Source: JAAYXS01 sp964550375
GTDB taxonomy: Bacteria > Planctomycetota > Phycisphaerae > UBA1845 > Fen-1342
DNA length: 64,000 nucleotides
Reading direction: 5' to 3'
NCBI GenBank assembly: GCA_964550375.1
Contig: CAZJYX010000011.1
Location: forward strand, 1 to 64,000
Both the position numbers and the translations under genes were made by a program. The number at the start of each line of letters is the position of its first letter. Position 1 is the stretch's first letter. This document shows, in pieces, positions 17,008 through 25,773 of the stretch. The notes beneath the pieces were generated by a model that saw nothing but the letters and a program-made list of their open reading frames with translations, did not search any database and had not been told where the DNA came from.

Positions 17008-18149
17008 CGACGCCGGTCCTCCAGCAGTCGCACGGCTTGGCCATCCCGCAGGAGCGACGTCCCAGCTACGACGACTGGTTGTCCTTCGCGAATGTCACCG
17101 CGAATGACGCTGTCAACGTCCAGCACACCCATGATCTCAATGGTGGCCTTCTGAACGTGGAGTGGCTCGCCTTGGCCGCTCACGGCCCACAAGCAACTCT
17201 GTCCCTCGGCATCGGCGAAGATCGCCGCAGTCGGAACCAGGAACCGCGTCTCATCCGCGGCGAGCGCCGCTGGCGTACTGACAATGCTTGCCGTCATGCC
17301 GGGCAGCACGACGTAATCCTCGGGGGCCGACAGGGTGAAGATGACGCGGTATGTCAATGACTGCGGGTCGGCCTCGGCGGACGCCTCCTTGAATGCGACG
17401 GGAAAGCGTTGCTGCGGCGCGAACGGAAAGACCGCGTAGTGCTCACTTTGCCTGCCCTTGCTCAGTGCGACCACGTTCTCTGGCAGATCGACGGCGATGT
17501 CGACCGCGGTGATGTTTTGCAGTCTGGCCACTGGTTGAGCGGCTTGGACATTCTCCGATTCCTCCGCGAAACGCTGGACAACCAATGCGTCGAACGGAGC
17601 CCGCAGGATCGTGTCCTGCACGCGCTGCTCGGCGATGGTCAACTGCGCGACCGCCGCCTCGTAGGCCACGTCGGCATCCTGTCGCTCCTTGTCGCTGGCC
17701 ACACCTCGGTCCACCAGACCGCGAATGCGCTCGCGTTCCTGGCGGGTGCGGCTCACTTCCGGCTGGAGCGCGGCCACATCCTGCTCGAAGCGCACCGGGT
17801 CAATCCGGGCGAGCACGTCGCCCTCCCGCACCACGCGGCCCAGCTCGAGGGCGGCTTCCACCAGCGGGCCGCTTACCTGAAAAGCGAGATCTACTGTCCG
17901 CCCGGGTTGTACAACACCGGGGAACTGGCGTTCCGGCATGGCAAGGGCGTTGCGGATCGGAGCCGTCTTGACCGGCCGGATGAGCTCCGGCGGCGGAGGA
18001 GGCGGCGGATTCCAGTCGATGAAGAGCACCGCGCCTATCCCACCCGCCAACAGCAAGACGCCAATCACGGCTCCCAACCATCTGACCAACATGATCGGCC
18101 TCGCAGTCTGTTCATCAGTGCCACTGAACATGCAGGTGCCGCCGGACAT
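17004..18149 (-). CDS. RND efflux membrane fusion protein (periplasmic adaptor)
   Basis: This adaptor links the RND pump to an outer-membrane channel. A single N-terminal helix (MLVRWLGAVIGVLLLAGG, about residues 16-40) anchors it. Then come the barrel-sandwich lipoyl halves (GVVQPGRTVDLAFQVSGPL and ILRAPFDALVVQR), the helical hairpin (LQPEVSRTRQERERIRGLVD) and a C-terminal beta-barrel/MP domain ending in LLEDRRR. The frame extends to 18194; I start at the ATG at 18149, and 18131 is an equal alternative because neither has a strong ribosome binding site. It is the first gene of the operon with the pump and phosphatase (4-nt overlaps). Confidence 0.92.
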   Translation of the reverse strand: MSGGTCMFSGTDEQTARPIMLVRWLGAVIGVLLLAGGIGAVLFIDWNPPPPPPPELIRPVKTAPIRNALAMPERQFPGVVQPGRTVDLAFQVSGPLVEAALELGRVVREGDVLARIDPVRFEQDVAALQPEVSRTRQERERIRGLVDRGVASDKERQDADVAYEAAVAQLTIAEQRVQDTILRAPFDALVVQRFAEESENVQAAQPVARLQNITAVDIAVDLPENVVALSKGRQSEHYAVFPFAPQQRFPVAFKEASAEADPQSLTYRVIFTLSAPEDYVVLPGMTASIVSTPAALAADETRFLVPTAAIFADAEGQSCLWAVSGQGEPLHVQKATIEIMGVLDVDSVIRGDIREGQPVVVAGTSLLRDGQAVRLLEDRRR

Positions 18150-18284
18150 TGTCCGCTCAATTCGGCGGCCGTCAATTCGCGCCGCGGGCGGCAATCGCAG
18201 TGGTCGTGTCGGGAAGTGAGCGGGGGTTCAAATCCAGCCGCATGCCGCGCCATAAGGCGCGCTGAAGAAGGGACTTGTGATCAA

Positions 18285-18359
18285 TCGGGGTGACTGGATT
18301 TGAACCAGCGACCTCTGCGTCCCGAACGCAGCGCTCTAGCCAGACTGAGCTACACCCCG
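18285..18359 (-). tRNA. tRNA-Pro (anticodon CGG)
   Basis: On the minus strand the 75-nt cloverleaf runs from CGGGGTG (18359-18353) to CACCCCG plus discriminator A (18292-18285). The anticodon stem CTGCG/CGCAG encloses loop TTCGGGA, so the anticodon is CGG. The T-loop is TTCAAAT within GCTGG/CCAGT. CCA is not encoded. It stands alone, downstream of no other RNA gene. Confidence 0.95.
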
Positions 18360-18838
18360 CCGGCCGGTTTCGGCCCGCGGAAACCACTATCTTAACGGTT
18401 GGCCGCGCCATCGCAAGCCCTTCGCTCAGCCGAAAAAACGCGCGAACCTCGCCGCCATCACGTGCTCGCCTGCCGCTCAACCGCGCAGGTTGCGGAATCG
18501 CTGTCGGCGGCGAAAGTGCCGATGGCGATCTTTGACCAATAACTCGGGCCGGCCGGCGCCGGCGTGCGCCCGGCCTGGGGGCAACAAAGTCCTGCCGCCA
18601 CCCCGACGAGCGACTACTATCGCACGCGGGCGCTTCCGGCGCGGCCGCACCGCCAAGCAGGCCGAGAGTGCGTAACTGCCGTACCAAGATACTGTTACGA
18701 CCTGGCACCTGTAAGCTGCTTGCCCTGGGATTCTGCCCGGGTTAGAAGGTCAGCGACACATGCGGCGGCGGGCAGCCGATTTCGCTGAGCGGCCCGGTCC
18801 AAGATCGTCCGGCCGGACGATTCCGGAGTGCTTCTGAA
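18360..18838. other. intergenic region with no gene recognised
   Basis: Apart from the candidate tRNA promoter at 18389-18416, nothing convincing is seen. Open frames here (for example 18172-18708, minus) run through the tRNA gene and are spurious. The right end must hold the promoter of the Mrp operon, but I could not pick one with confidence. Confidence 0.5.
18389..18416 (-). promoter_or_regulatory. candidate sigma-70 promoter of tRNA-Pro
   Basis: On the minus strand TTGCGA (18416-18411), a 16-nt spacer and TAAGAT (18394-18389) would start transcription about 20 nt before the tRNA 5' end. Confidence 0.45.
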
Positions 18839-21178
18839 GTGCTGTGGATGATCCTCATCCCGCTGATCGTGGCCGGGGCTACGCCGGCGCTCCAGCGCCT
18901 CGTGGGCCGGCACATAGCGCTGCTGGCCGCGCTGGTACCGGCGGGCGTGGCGATCGCGGTAGCCGCACGGCTGCCGTTGGCGCCGGACGCGACCTGGGGC
19001 CAGGTGCTGCCCTGGGTTTCCGAGTTCGGCATTTCCCTGGCGTTCCGATTCGACGGCCTGTCGGCGACGTTCGCGCTGCTGATCAGCGGCATCGGCGCGC
19101 TGGTACTCCTCTACGCGGGGGCGTACATGCGCGACAACCCGCGCCTGGGCCGACTGTGCGGCCAGTTACTGCTCTTCCTGGGCGCGATGCTGGGGGTGGT
19201 CTTCAGCGACGACGTGTTCGTGCTCTTTGTTTTCTGGGAACTCACGAGCATCGCCTCGTATTTGCTCATTGGCTTCAAGCATGAGCAGTCGGAGGCGCGC
19301 GACGCCGCCCGGCAGGCGCTGCTGGTGACCGGGGCGGGCGGCCTGGCGCTACTGGCCGGCTTCGTATTGCTGAGCATGGCCGCGCTGCAGGGCGGCCTGC
19401 CACTGGATCAGGCCACGCGCATCTCGGTGCTGGCAGGTGCCGACCTGGCGGGGCACGCCTTCTTCACGCCGGCCCTGCTGCTGATTGTGCTCGGGGCGTT
19501 TGCCAAGTCGGCCCAGATGCCGCTGCACTTCTGGCTGCCGAACGCGATGACGGCGCCGACGCCGGTCTCGGCCTACCTACACTCGGCCACGATGGTGAAG
19601 GCCGGCGTGTTCCTGCTGGCCCGGCTGAATCCGTTGTTCGGCGAGAGCATGTGGTGGCACGTGCTCCTGACGACAACGGGGGCCATGACGATGCTGTGTG
19701 CCGCGGCAATGGCCGCCGGCCAGACCGATCTCAAGCGGATCCTGGCCTACACGACCATCAGCGTGCTGGGAACGCTGACGATGCTCATCGGCGTTGGCAC
19801 GGACTTGGCGATCAAGGCCGCGGTGGTCTACCTGGTCGCCCACGCCTGCTACAAGGCGGCACTCTTCATGATCGCCGGCAGCATCGAGCATGCCGCCGGC
19901 ACGCGGGACGTTCGCGAACTGGGCGGGCTGTTGCGGGTCATGCCCATCACGGGGGCCACGGGCATGCTAGCGGCTCTGAGCATGGCCGGCGCACCGCCGC
20001 TGTTCGGCTTCGTCGGCAAGGAGTTGCTGCTCAAGGCCAACCTGGACCTGGAGTTCCTGGGGGTCAACCTGATTCTGGTGGCCACCCTGGCCAACATATT
20101 CCTCATCGCGATGGCGCTGGTCGTGGTCGTCTGGCCGTTTTGCGGGCGCCGCAAGGCTGCGGCCCAGCGGGCGCACGAAGCGCCCGTGCTGATGCTGGTC
20201 GGCCCGTTGATTCTCGCGGTCGTCGGGCTCTTCGTCGGGCTTATGCCGGGGCCGTTCGGCAACGCGCTGGGGGCAGCGCTGGCGAGCGCGATCGGCGGGC
20301 GTCCGATCCTGATGGAGTTGAAGCTCTGGCACGGCCTCAGCCCGGTGGCCTTGATGGCCCTGGGCATCAGCCTGGTAACTCTGGCGGCCGGGTTCGCATT
20401 ATTCCTGCGGTTGCGCAACTGGCTCGCGCACGTGGCCGTGGTGGTGGTGCGGCTCGGGCGCCGGGGGCCGGCCCGAGTCTATGACTCGGCCCTGGCCGGT
20501 CTGTTCGCCGGCGCGGCGTGGATTACGCGCAGCACGCAGACGGGCAGCTTGCGCCACTATGTGCGGGTGGTACTGCTGGTGCTGGTTGTGACCAGCGTTT
20601 ACCCGCTGCTGCGCCGCTTGCCGACGACGGGCTGGCCGGCCACGCCCTGGCGTTGGCATGAGCTGATGCTGGTGGTGCTGATTCTGCTCGGGGCGCTGGC
20701 GGCGGTTGCGTCGCGCTCGCGCATGTCAGCGATTGCGCTGCTGGGCATTTGCGGCTTGCTGGTGGCGGTCTTCTTCGCCCTGTACAGCGCTCCCGATCTC
20801 GCGCTCACGCAAATCATGGTGGAAGCCCTGACCGTCGTCCTGCTGGTGTTGATCTTCTATCGACTGCCTGATTCTGCCGCCCGCCGCAGCAGTGCGGCCC
20901 GCTGGTTTGACATCTCGCTGGCGGCGGCGGCGGGTGCCGTCATGGCCGGGCTGGTGCTGGCCACGGCGGCCGTGCACCTGCCGGCCAGCGTGGGTGATCA
21001 TCTGGCGCAGCTTTCCAAGCCCGCGGCCCACGGCCGCAACATCGTCAATGTCATCCTGGTCGACTTTCGGGCGCTGGACACGCTGGGCGAGATTACCGTG
21101 GTCGCGGTCGCCGGCCTGGGTGCCTACGCCCTGCTCAGACTCAGCCGCCGGCAACCGCCCAAAGGGAGCGGAACGTGA
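18839..21178 (+). CDS. mrpA: Mrp Na+/H+ antiporter subunit A
   Basis: This is the largest subunit of the multicomponent Mrp cation/proton antiporter, homologous to complex I antiporter subunits. At 779 residues it matches full-length MrpA with the C-terminal MrpB-like/DUF4040 extension. Visible family features are the membrane Glu in VFWELTSIASYLLIGFKHE, the proton-channel segment AQMPLHFWLPNAMTAPTPVS with SAYLHSATMVKAGVFLL, and the C-terminal GEITVVAVAGLGAYAL. The start is a GTG at 18839 (GGAG about 10 nt upstream); an ATG at 18848 is possible. It opens a seven-gene operon, and its stop overlaps the mrpB start (GTGA). Confidence 0.95.
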   Translation: MLWMILIPLIVAGATPALQRLVGRHIALLAALVPAGVAIAVAARLPLAPDATWGQVLPWVSEFGISLAFRFDGLSATFALLISGIGALVLLYAGAYMRDNPRLGRLCGQLLLFLGAMLGVVFSDDVFVLFVFWELTSIASYLLIGFKHEQSEARDAARQALLVTGAGGLALLAGFVLLSMAALQGGLPLDQATRISVLAGADLAGHAFFTPALLLIVLGAFAKSAQMPLHFWLPNAMTAPTPVSAYLHSATMVKAGVFLLARLNPLFGESMWWHVLLTTTGAMTMLCAAAMAAGQTDLKRILAYTTISVLGTLTMLIGVGTDLAIKAAVVYLVAHACYKAALFMIAGSIEHAAGTRDVRELGGLLRVMPITGATGMLAALSMAGAPPLFGFVGKELLLKANLDLEFLGVNLILVATLANIFLIAMALVVVVWPFCGRRKAAAQRAHEAPVLMLVGPLILAVVGLFVGLMPGPFGNALGAALASAIGGRPILMELKLWHGLSPVALMALGISLVTLAAGFALFLRLRNWLAHVAVVVVRLGRRGPARVYDSALAGLFAGAAWITRSTQTGSLRHYVRVVLLVLVVTSVYPLLRRLPTTGWPATPWRWHELMLVVLILLGALAAVASRSRMSAIALLGICGLLVAVFFALYSAPDLALTQIMVEALTVVLLVLIFYRLPDSAARRSSAARWFDISLAAAAGAVMAGLVLATAAVHLPASVGDHLAQLSKPAAHGRNIVNVILVDFRALDTLGEITVVAVAGLGAYALLRLSRRQPPKGSGT

Positions 21179-21582
21179 ACTCACTCGTCTTCCAGACCAC
21201 CACCCGGGCCGTGACGCCGCTGCTGCTGGCGTTCTCGGTGTTCATGTTGCTGCGGGGACACAATGAGCCCGGCGGCGGTTTCAGCGGCGGCCTGCTGGCC
21301 GTCACAGCCTTCGCGCTGTACGCGCTGGCCTTCGACGCCCGGCAGGCCCGGGCACTCCTGCGCGTCTCGCCGCGGACGCTCGCCGCGGCGGGCCTGCTGC
21401 TGGCAGTCGCCAGCGGCGTTCCGGCCTGGCTGGGCGGCCAGCCCTTCATGCACGGCCTGTGGCTGCCGTTCGAGTTGCCGGCCGAGTTGAAGCTCGGCAC
21501 GGTGCTGCTCTTTGATGTCGGCGTCTACCTGGTCGTGTTGGGCGCCGTTCTGATGGTGCTGTTCACGTTGAGTGAGAGGTAA
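21175..21582 (+). CDS. mrpB: Mrp Na+/H+ antiporter subunit B
   Basis: This 135-residue membrane protein has the MnhB hallmark RGHNEPGGGFSGGLLAVTAFALYALA after the first helix. It has four predicted helices. It starts with a GTG that overlaps the mrpA stop and is preceded by AAGGGAGCGGA. It works only as part of the hetero-oligomeric Mrp complex in the inner membrane. Confidence 0.93.
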   Translation: MNSLVFQTTTRAVTPLLLAFSVFMLLRGHNEPGGGFSGGLLAVTAFALYALAFDARQARALLRVSPRTLAAAGLLLAVASGVPAWLGGQPFMHGLWLPFELPAELKLGTVLLFDVGVYLVVLGAVLMVLFTLSER

Positions 21583-21584
21583 CC

Positions 21585-21932
21585 GTGTTTCTCATTATGG
21601 CAGCACTGACTGGGCTCCTGTACACGCTGGCGTTTTACCTGCTGCTGGCGCGCAGCACCGTCCGGCTGATCTTCGGCCTGCTACTGCTGGGCCACGCGGC
21701 GAACCTGCTGATCTTCACGGCGAGCGATCTGGTGCGCGCCAAGCCGGCGCTGGTGCCGCGCGGCGCGACCGGCCCGCTACCCGGGCATGCTGATCCGCTG
21801 CCGCAGGCGCTGATTCTCACGGCCATCGTGATCAGCTTCGCGGTGCTGGCGTTTGCCGCGGTGCTCGTGCAGCGCGCGTATCTGCGGCACGGCACCGACG
21901 ACACGGACGAGTTGCAGACCGCCGAGGAATGA
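21585..21932 (+). CDS. mrpC: Mrp Na+/H+ antiporter subunit C (NuoK-like)
   Basis: This is a 115-residue, three-helix protein of the MnhC/NuoK family. Helix 2 contains LIFGLLLLGHAANLLIFTAS, where NuoK has its membrane Glu, and helix 3 has PQALILTAIVISFAVLAFA. The start is GTG with GAGAGG, located in the end of mrpB, 6 nt upstream. The stop overlaps the mrpD start (ATGA). Confidence 0.93.
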   Translation: MFLIMAALTGLLYTLAFYLLLARSTVRLIFGLLLLGHAANLLIFTASDLVRAKPALVPRGATGPLPGHADPLPQALILTAIVISFAVLAFAAVLVQRAYLRHGTDDTDELQTAEE

Positions 21933-23518
21933 CCATGCTCGTGGCGCTGCCCATCTTGATCCCGCTGCTCACGGCGGCTCTGTGCCTGCTCGGCGGGCAG
22001 CGCGCCCGGCTGCAGCGCGGCCTGGCCCTGCTGGGGGCCGGCGGGCTGTTGGTGGCGGCGAGCGTGCTGTTTGCGCGGGTCTGGATAGACGGCCCACTGG
22101 CGCTGCACGTGGGTGGCTGGTCGGCGCCCTTGGGTATCACGCTGGTGGCGGATGTCTTCGCGGCGTTGATGGTGCTGGTGGCGGCCCTGCTGCACGTGCT
22201 GGTAAGCATTTACGCGTTTGCCGACGTGGACAGCCGCCGCGTGCGCCACGGCTACTTCGCCTTCACGAACGTCATGCTGATGGGCGTCAGCGGCGCGTTT
22301 CTCACGGGCGATCTGTTCAATCTGTACGTCTGGTTCGAGGTCATGCTGATGAGCAGCTTCGTGCTGCTCGTTCTGGGCGGCGGACGCGCGCAGATGGAGG
22401 CCGGCATCAAGTACGTGGCGCTGAGCCTGCTCAGCTCGGCGCTGTTCCTCGCGGGCATCGGCGTCATTTACGGTATCGCCCACACGCTTAACATGGCCCA
22501 CCTGTCCGCGCAACTGGCCGTCGCCGCCGCAAGCCACCCCTGGCTGGTGACATCCGCGGCCCTGCTGCTATTGCTGGCCTTCGGCATCAAGGCCGCGGTC
22601 GTCCCGCTGCATTTCTGGCTGCCCGACAGTTACCCCGCGCCGCCCCCGGCCGTGACCGCGCTCTTCGCGGCCCTGCTCACCAAGACCGGCGTGTACGCGC
22701 TCGTGCGGGTGTTCACGCTGGTGTTGCCGCCGAGCGACTACCTGTTCCAACTGCTCGCCGTCGTGGCCGGGCTGACCATGCTGGTCGGGGTGTTGGGCGC
22801 CGTCGCGCAAGCACAGGTCCGGCGCATACTCAGCGTGCATATCGTCAGCCAGATCGGCTACATGGTGCTGGGCGTGGCGTTGCTCGGGGCGGCAGACGCG
22901 GCGGTGCGGCACCTCGCGATTGCCGCGGCGATCTTCTACATCATCCATAACATGCTGGTGAAGACGAACCTGCTATTGCTGAGCGGCACGATCCGCTCGC
23001 TGACCGGCACGGAGCAGTTGTCCCGCCTGGGCGGCCTCCTCAACCGAGCGCCCCTCGTGGCCGTGCTGTTCCTGGTATCGGCTTTCAGTCTAGCCGGACT
23101 ACCGCCGTCGTCGGGCTTCTGGGCCAAGCTGGGGATCATCCAGGCCGGCTTCAGCGCGCGAGCATACCTGCTGACCGGCACGGCCTTGTTCGTCGGCCTG
23201 CTGACGCTGCTGAGCATGGTCAAGATTTGGAGCGAGGTGTTCTGGAAAGCCGAACCAGCGCCGCCCCCCGGCGTGCCGGCAGAACCGCAGCCGGCGACCA
23301 TGACCACGCCGTCCCGCCGGCGCGGCCTGTACCGCCTGGGTCCCAGCGTGGCGCTGGTGGTCGTGTCAGTCGCCATCGGCCTGTATCCGCAGCCGCTGCT
23401 GGCAATGGCCAGACGCGCCGCCGAGCAGTTGCTCGATCGCCTGGCCTACGTCGCCGCGGTTGGCATCCCGACCGACGGCTGGGCCCCGCCGGCCGCCGAC
23501 CTGGAGCCAGAGCCATGA
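21929..23518 (+). CDS. mrpD: Mrp Na+/H+ antiporter subunit D (NuoN/M-like)
   Basis: This 529-residue, 14-helix protein is homologous to complex I subunits NuoM/N. Characteristic segments are FNLYVWFEVMLMSSFVLLVLG (with the conserved Glu), VVPLHFWLPDSYPAPPPAV with LLTKTGVYALVRVF, and HIVSQIGYMVLG. A Pro-rich loop (about 440-470) lies near the C-terminus. It forms one of the two proton-conducting channels of the Mrp complex. Both ends overlap neighbouring genes (ATGA). Confidence 0.95.
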   Translation: MTMLVALPILIPLLTAALCLLGGQRARLQRGLALLGAGGLLVAASVLFARVWIDGPLALHVGGWSAPLGITLVADVFAALMVLVAALLHVLVSIYAFADVDSRRVRHGYFAFTNVMLMGVSGAFLTGDLFNLYVWFEVMLMSSFVLLVLGGGRAQMEAGIKYVALSLLSSALFLAGIGVIYGIAHTLNMAHLSAQLAVAAASHPWLVTSAALLLLLAFGIKAAVVPLHFWLPDSYPAPPPAVTALFAALLTKTGVYALVRVFTLVLPPSDYLFQLLAVVAGLTMLVGVLGAVAQAQVRRILSVHIVSQIGYMVLGVALLGAADAAVRHLAIAAAIFYIIHNMLVKTNLLLLSGTIRSLTGTEQLSRLGGLLNRAPLVAVLFLVSAFSLAGLPPSSGFWAKLGIIQAGFSARAYLLTGTALFVGLLTLLSMVKIWSEVFWKAEPAPPPGVPAEPQPATMTTPSRRRGLYRLGPSVALVVVSVAIGLYPQPLLAMARRAAEQLLDRLAYVAAVGIPTDGWAPPAADLEPEP

Positions 23519-23991
23519 TCGTCTTTCTCGTGAATCTTCTGCTGGCCGGCCTGTGGGTGGCGTCCACCGGCGTGTTCACGTATGGCAACGCGCTGCTGGG
23601 GTTCGCGGTCGGCTTCTTCGTCCTGTGGTGGCTGCAACCGTTGCTGGGCAGGAAGACGACCTACTTCCGCAAACTGCCGCTGGGCCTGTGGTTCGGCCTG
23701 TTGTTCCTATGGGAGATGCTGAAGTCGAATGTCCTGGTGGCGCGCGACGTGCTGGTTCCCTGGGCGCGGCGGAAGCCGGGCATCGTCGCGGTGCCGCTCG
23801 ACGCCCGCACGGATCTGGAAATCACCGCGCTGGCCAACCTGGTGACCTTGACGCCGGGCAGCCTGTGCGTGGACGTCTCGTCTGACCGGAGCACACTCTA
23901 TGTGCATTCGATGTTCGTCGGCGACCCGGAGCGCGTCCGCCGGCACATCAAGCAGCGCTTCGAGGCCTGGGTCCTGGTACTGCTGCGGTAG
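23515..23991 (+). CDS. mrpE: Mrp Na+/H+ antiporter subunit E
   Basis: This 158-residue MnhE family protein has two or three N-terminal helices (LVNLLLAGLWVASTGVFTYG, GFAVGFFVLWWLQPLLG), the motif ANLVTLTPGSLCVDVS, and the C-terminal VHSMFV segment. The ATG at 23515 overlaps the mrpD stop. A longer in-frame reading from 23227 would lie inside mrpD and is not needed. Confidence 0.92.
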   Translation: MIVFLVNLLLAGLWVASTGVFTYGNALLGFAVGFFVLWWLQPLLGRKTTYFRKLPLGLWFGLLFLWEMLKSNVLVARDVLVPWARRKPGIVAVPLDARTDLEITALANLVTLTPGSLCVDVSSDRSTLYVHSMFVGDPERVRRHIKQRFEAWVLVLLR

Positions 23992-24015
23992 CGGCCGCCG
24001 CGTGTGAGGTTTGCG

Positions 24016-24276
24016 ATGGAGTGGTTTGTGCAACTTGTCGCCGGGCTGCTGGTGCTGGCCATCGCGCTGGCGACGATTCGACTGGCGCGGGGCCCGGGCC
24101 TGCCTAACCGCGTCGTCGCGCTGGATGTGATTGCCGTGCTCGGCGCGGCGCTGGCGGCCCTGTTCGCCATTCAGTTCGAGCTGCGCGTGTTTCTTGATGT
24201 CGCCATCATCCTGGCGCTGGTCAGTTTCGTCGGCACGGTCGCGTTCGCGTATCACGTTGAGAAGGGCGCCCAGTGA
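24016..24276 (+). CDS. mrpF: Mrp Na+/H+ antiporter subunit F
   Basis: This is an 86-residue, three-helix MnhF protein with the family segment IRLARGPGLPNRVVALDVI and the C-terminal LDVAIILALVSFVGTVAFA. I use the ATG at 24016 because GTGAGG lies 6 nt upstream. A GTG at 24004 would add four residues. The stop overlaps the mrpG start. Confidence 0.9.
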   Translation: MEWFVQLVAGLLVLAIALATIRLARGPGLPNRVVALDVIAVLGAALAALFAIQFELRVFLDVAIILALVSFVGTVAFAYHVEKGAQ

Positions 24277-24671
24277 TGCTGCCGCTGCACGAAATCCTGA
24301 TCGTGCTCCTGCTCGGCATAGGCAGCCTCTTCAGCCTGTTGGCGGCCGTGGGGATTCTGCGCATGCCCGACGTCTACACGCGCATGCTGGCGGCCAGCAA
24401 GGCCGTTACCCTCGGCACAACCGCCATCGTCTGTGCCGCGGCCGTCCACTTCCGGGAGGCCGACGTCGTGGCGCGCTGCCTGCTGGTGTGCGGGTTCCTG
24501 TTCGTCACAATCCCCGCCGCCTCGCATCTCATCGCGCGCGCCGCCCATCGCGCCGGCGAGCCGCTGGCGCCCGAAACGGTGATAGATGAACTGGGTCAGT
24601 CTGCAGATGACGGGTCCGGTCCGGAGGGACGGCGCACGCCGGCGGACCTGAACGCCGCGGACGGGCCGTAG
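24273..24671 (+). CDS. mrpG: Mrp Na+/H+ antiporter subunit G
   Basis: This 132-residue MnhG/YufB protein has the family motif GILRMPDVYTRMLAASKAVTLG and three helices. A hydrophilic, poorly conserved tail of about 40 residues follows. It is the last gene of the operon (A-B-C-D-E-F-G order, group 1). The operon has no other genes inserted. Confidence 0.92.
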   Translation: MMLPLHEILIVLLLGIGSLFSLLAAVGILRMPDVYTRMLAASKAVTLGTTAIVCAAAVHFREADVVARCLLVCGFLFVTIPAASHLIARAAHRAGEPLAPETVIDELGQSADDGSGPEGRRTPADLNAADGP

Positions 24672-24753
24672 TGACAGGAGCTTGTGCGCAGCGCCCCAGG
24701 TCTTGACTACTAGGCCGACTGCTGAATACCAGTGGCCGGCTGGAGTATGCCAG

Positions 24754-25713
24754 ATGTCTCATGTGTACTCGATCGTGCCGGCCCGATCCGCTCGGCCGAT
24801 AGCCGGACTCGTTGCCGTCGCCGGCCTGGCGGTCGGCTTGCCGGGTTGCTGTGACGGTTGCCGCGTTGTGCCCGCCGCGCAGACTTTGCGCGTGACTATT
24901 GAAGACGGTACGCGCCAAACGAGCACAGGTCAGCGCGCGGCCTACAGCTTGTTCATGCCGCAGCCGGACGAGACATTGCCCGCGCCGCCCTTTCCGGCCG
25001 TCGTGCTTTCCCACGGCTTCGCACGCAACAAGCAGCTTCACCGCCACACGGCCCGCACGCTGGCCGAACGGGGCATCATCGTGCTGACGCCCAATCTGAG
25101 CAGTTTGCTGGGCGGCGAGACCGCGCGGACACGCAATATTGAGAATCTGGCCGACCATGTGCGCTGGCTGCGCGCCCGCGCGACCAACGAACAAGACCCC
25201 CTGTTCGGCCTGCTCGATCCCAACCGCATCGCCCTGGTCGGCCACAGCGCCGGCGGGGCCATTTCGTTCGAGGCCGCCATCGAGCTAGCCGACGCGGGCG
25301 AGCCGGTCAGCGCGGTCATGCTGCTGGATGGCGTGCCGTGGTCACGCACGCTGGCACGGGCCGACCAGTTGCGGGACGTGGCCTTCGCCAGCGTGCGCTC
25401 TGAACCCTCCGACTGCAATGCCAACGGCGCGATTCTCGACCTGCTGGCCGGGCTGGCATTCGCGACGGAAGACCTGCGGATCGTCGGGGCGTCCCATTGT
25501 GACCCGGAAGACCCCACCGATTGCGTCTGCGAACTCGTCTGTCAGGGCAGCACGGCAGAGGCCCGCGCGGCCTACCAGGAGCTGCTGGCAGCCTTCCTGC
25601 ATGATGCGTTCGGCACGGCGAATGGCGGCTTCAACGCCGCCGTCGAGCGACTGGCCGCCGCGGGGCGCGTTGTTAGGACACCCATCGCCGAACAAGCGCC
25701 GGCCAGTCCATAG
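24754..25713 (+). CDS. lipoprotein alpha/beta hydrolase (chlorophyllase/PAF-acetylhydrolase-like)
   Basis: This exported serine hydrolase has about 319 residues. The ATG at 24754 has GGAG 8 nt upstream; a reading from 24682 is less likely. The N-terminus holds a signal peptide with a lipobox-like LPGC, suggesting lipid anchoring. The fold motifs are FPAVVLSHGFARNK (oxyanion region), the nucleophile elbow ALVGHSAGGAISFE and the probable catalytic His in VGASHCDPEDP. Several Cys residues near that His could form disulfides. The substrate is unknown; an ester is likely. It lies just after the Mrp operon but has its own ribosome binding site and no clear functional link. Confidence 0.82.
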   Translation: MSHVYSIVPARSARPIAGLVAVAGLAVGLPGCCDGCRVVPAAQTLRVTIEDGTRQTSTGQRAAYSLFMPQPDETLPAPPFPAVVLSHGFARNKQLHRHTARTLAERGIIVLTPNLSSLLGGETARTRNIENLADHVRWLRARATNEQDPLFGLLDPNRIALVGHSAGGAISFEAAIELADAGEPVSAVMLLDGVPWSRTLARADQLRDVAFASVRSEPSDCNANGAILDLLAGLAFATEDLRIVGASHCDPEDPTDCVCELVCQGSTAEARAAYQELLAAFLHDAFGTANGGFNAAVERLAAAGRVVRTPIAEQAPASP

Positions 25714-25773
25714 CAGTCGGCCGCAGAACGCGCCTTAGCGTCCGGCCCGAGCCTGCTTCTTGGGCGGACGGCC

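Noticed and set aside
18172..18708. 178-codon minus-strand frame near the tRNA
   Set aside because: It runs through the whole tRNA-Pro gene and has no protein features.
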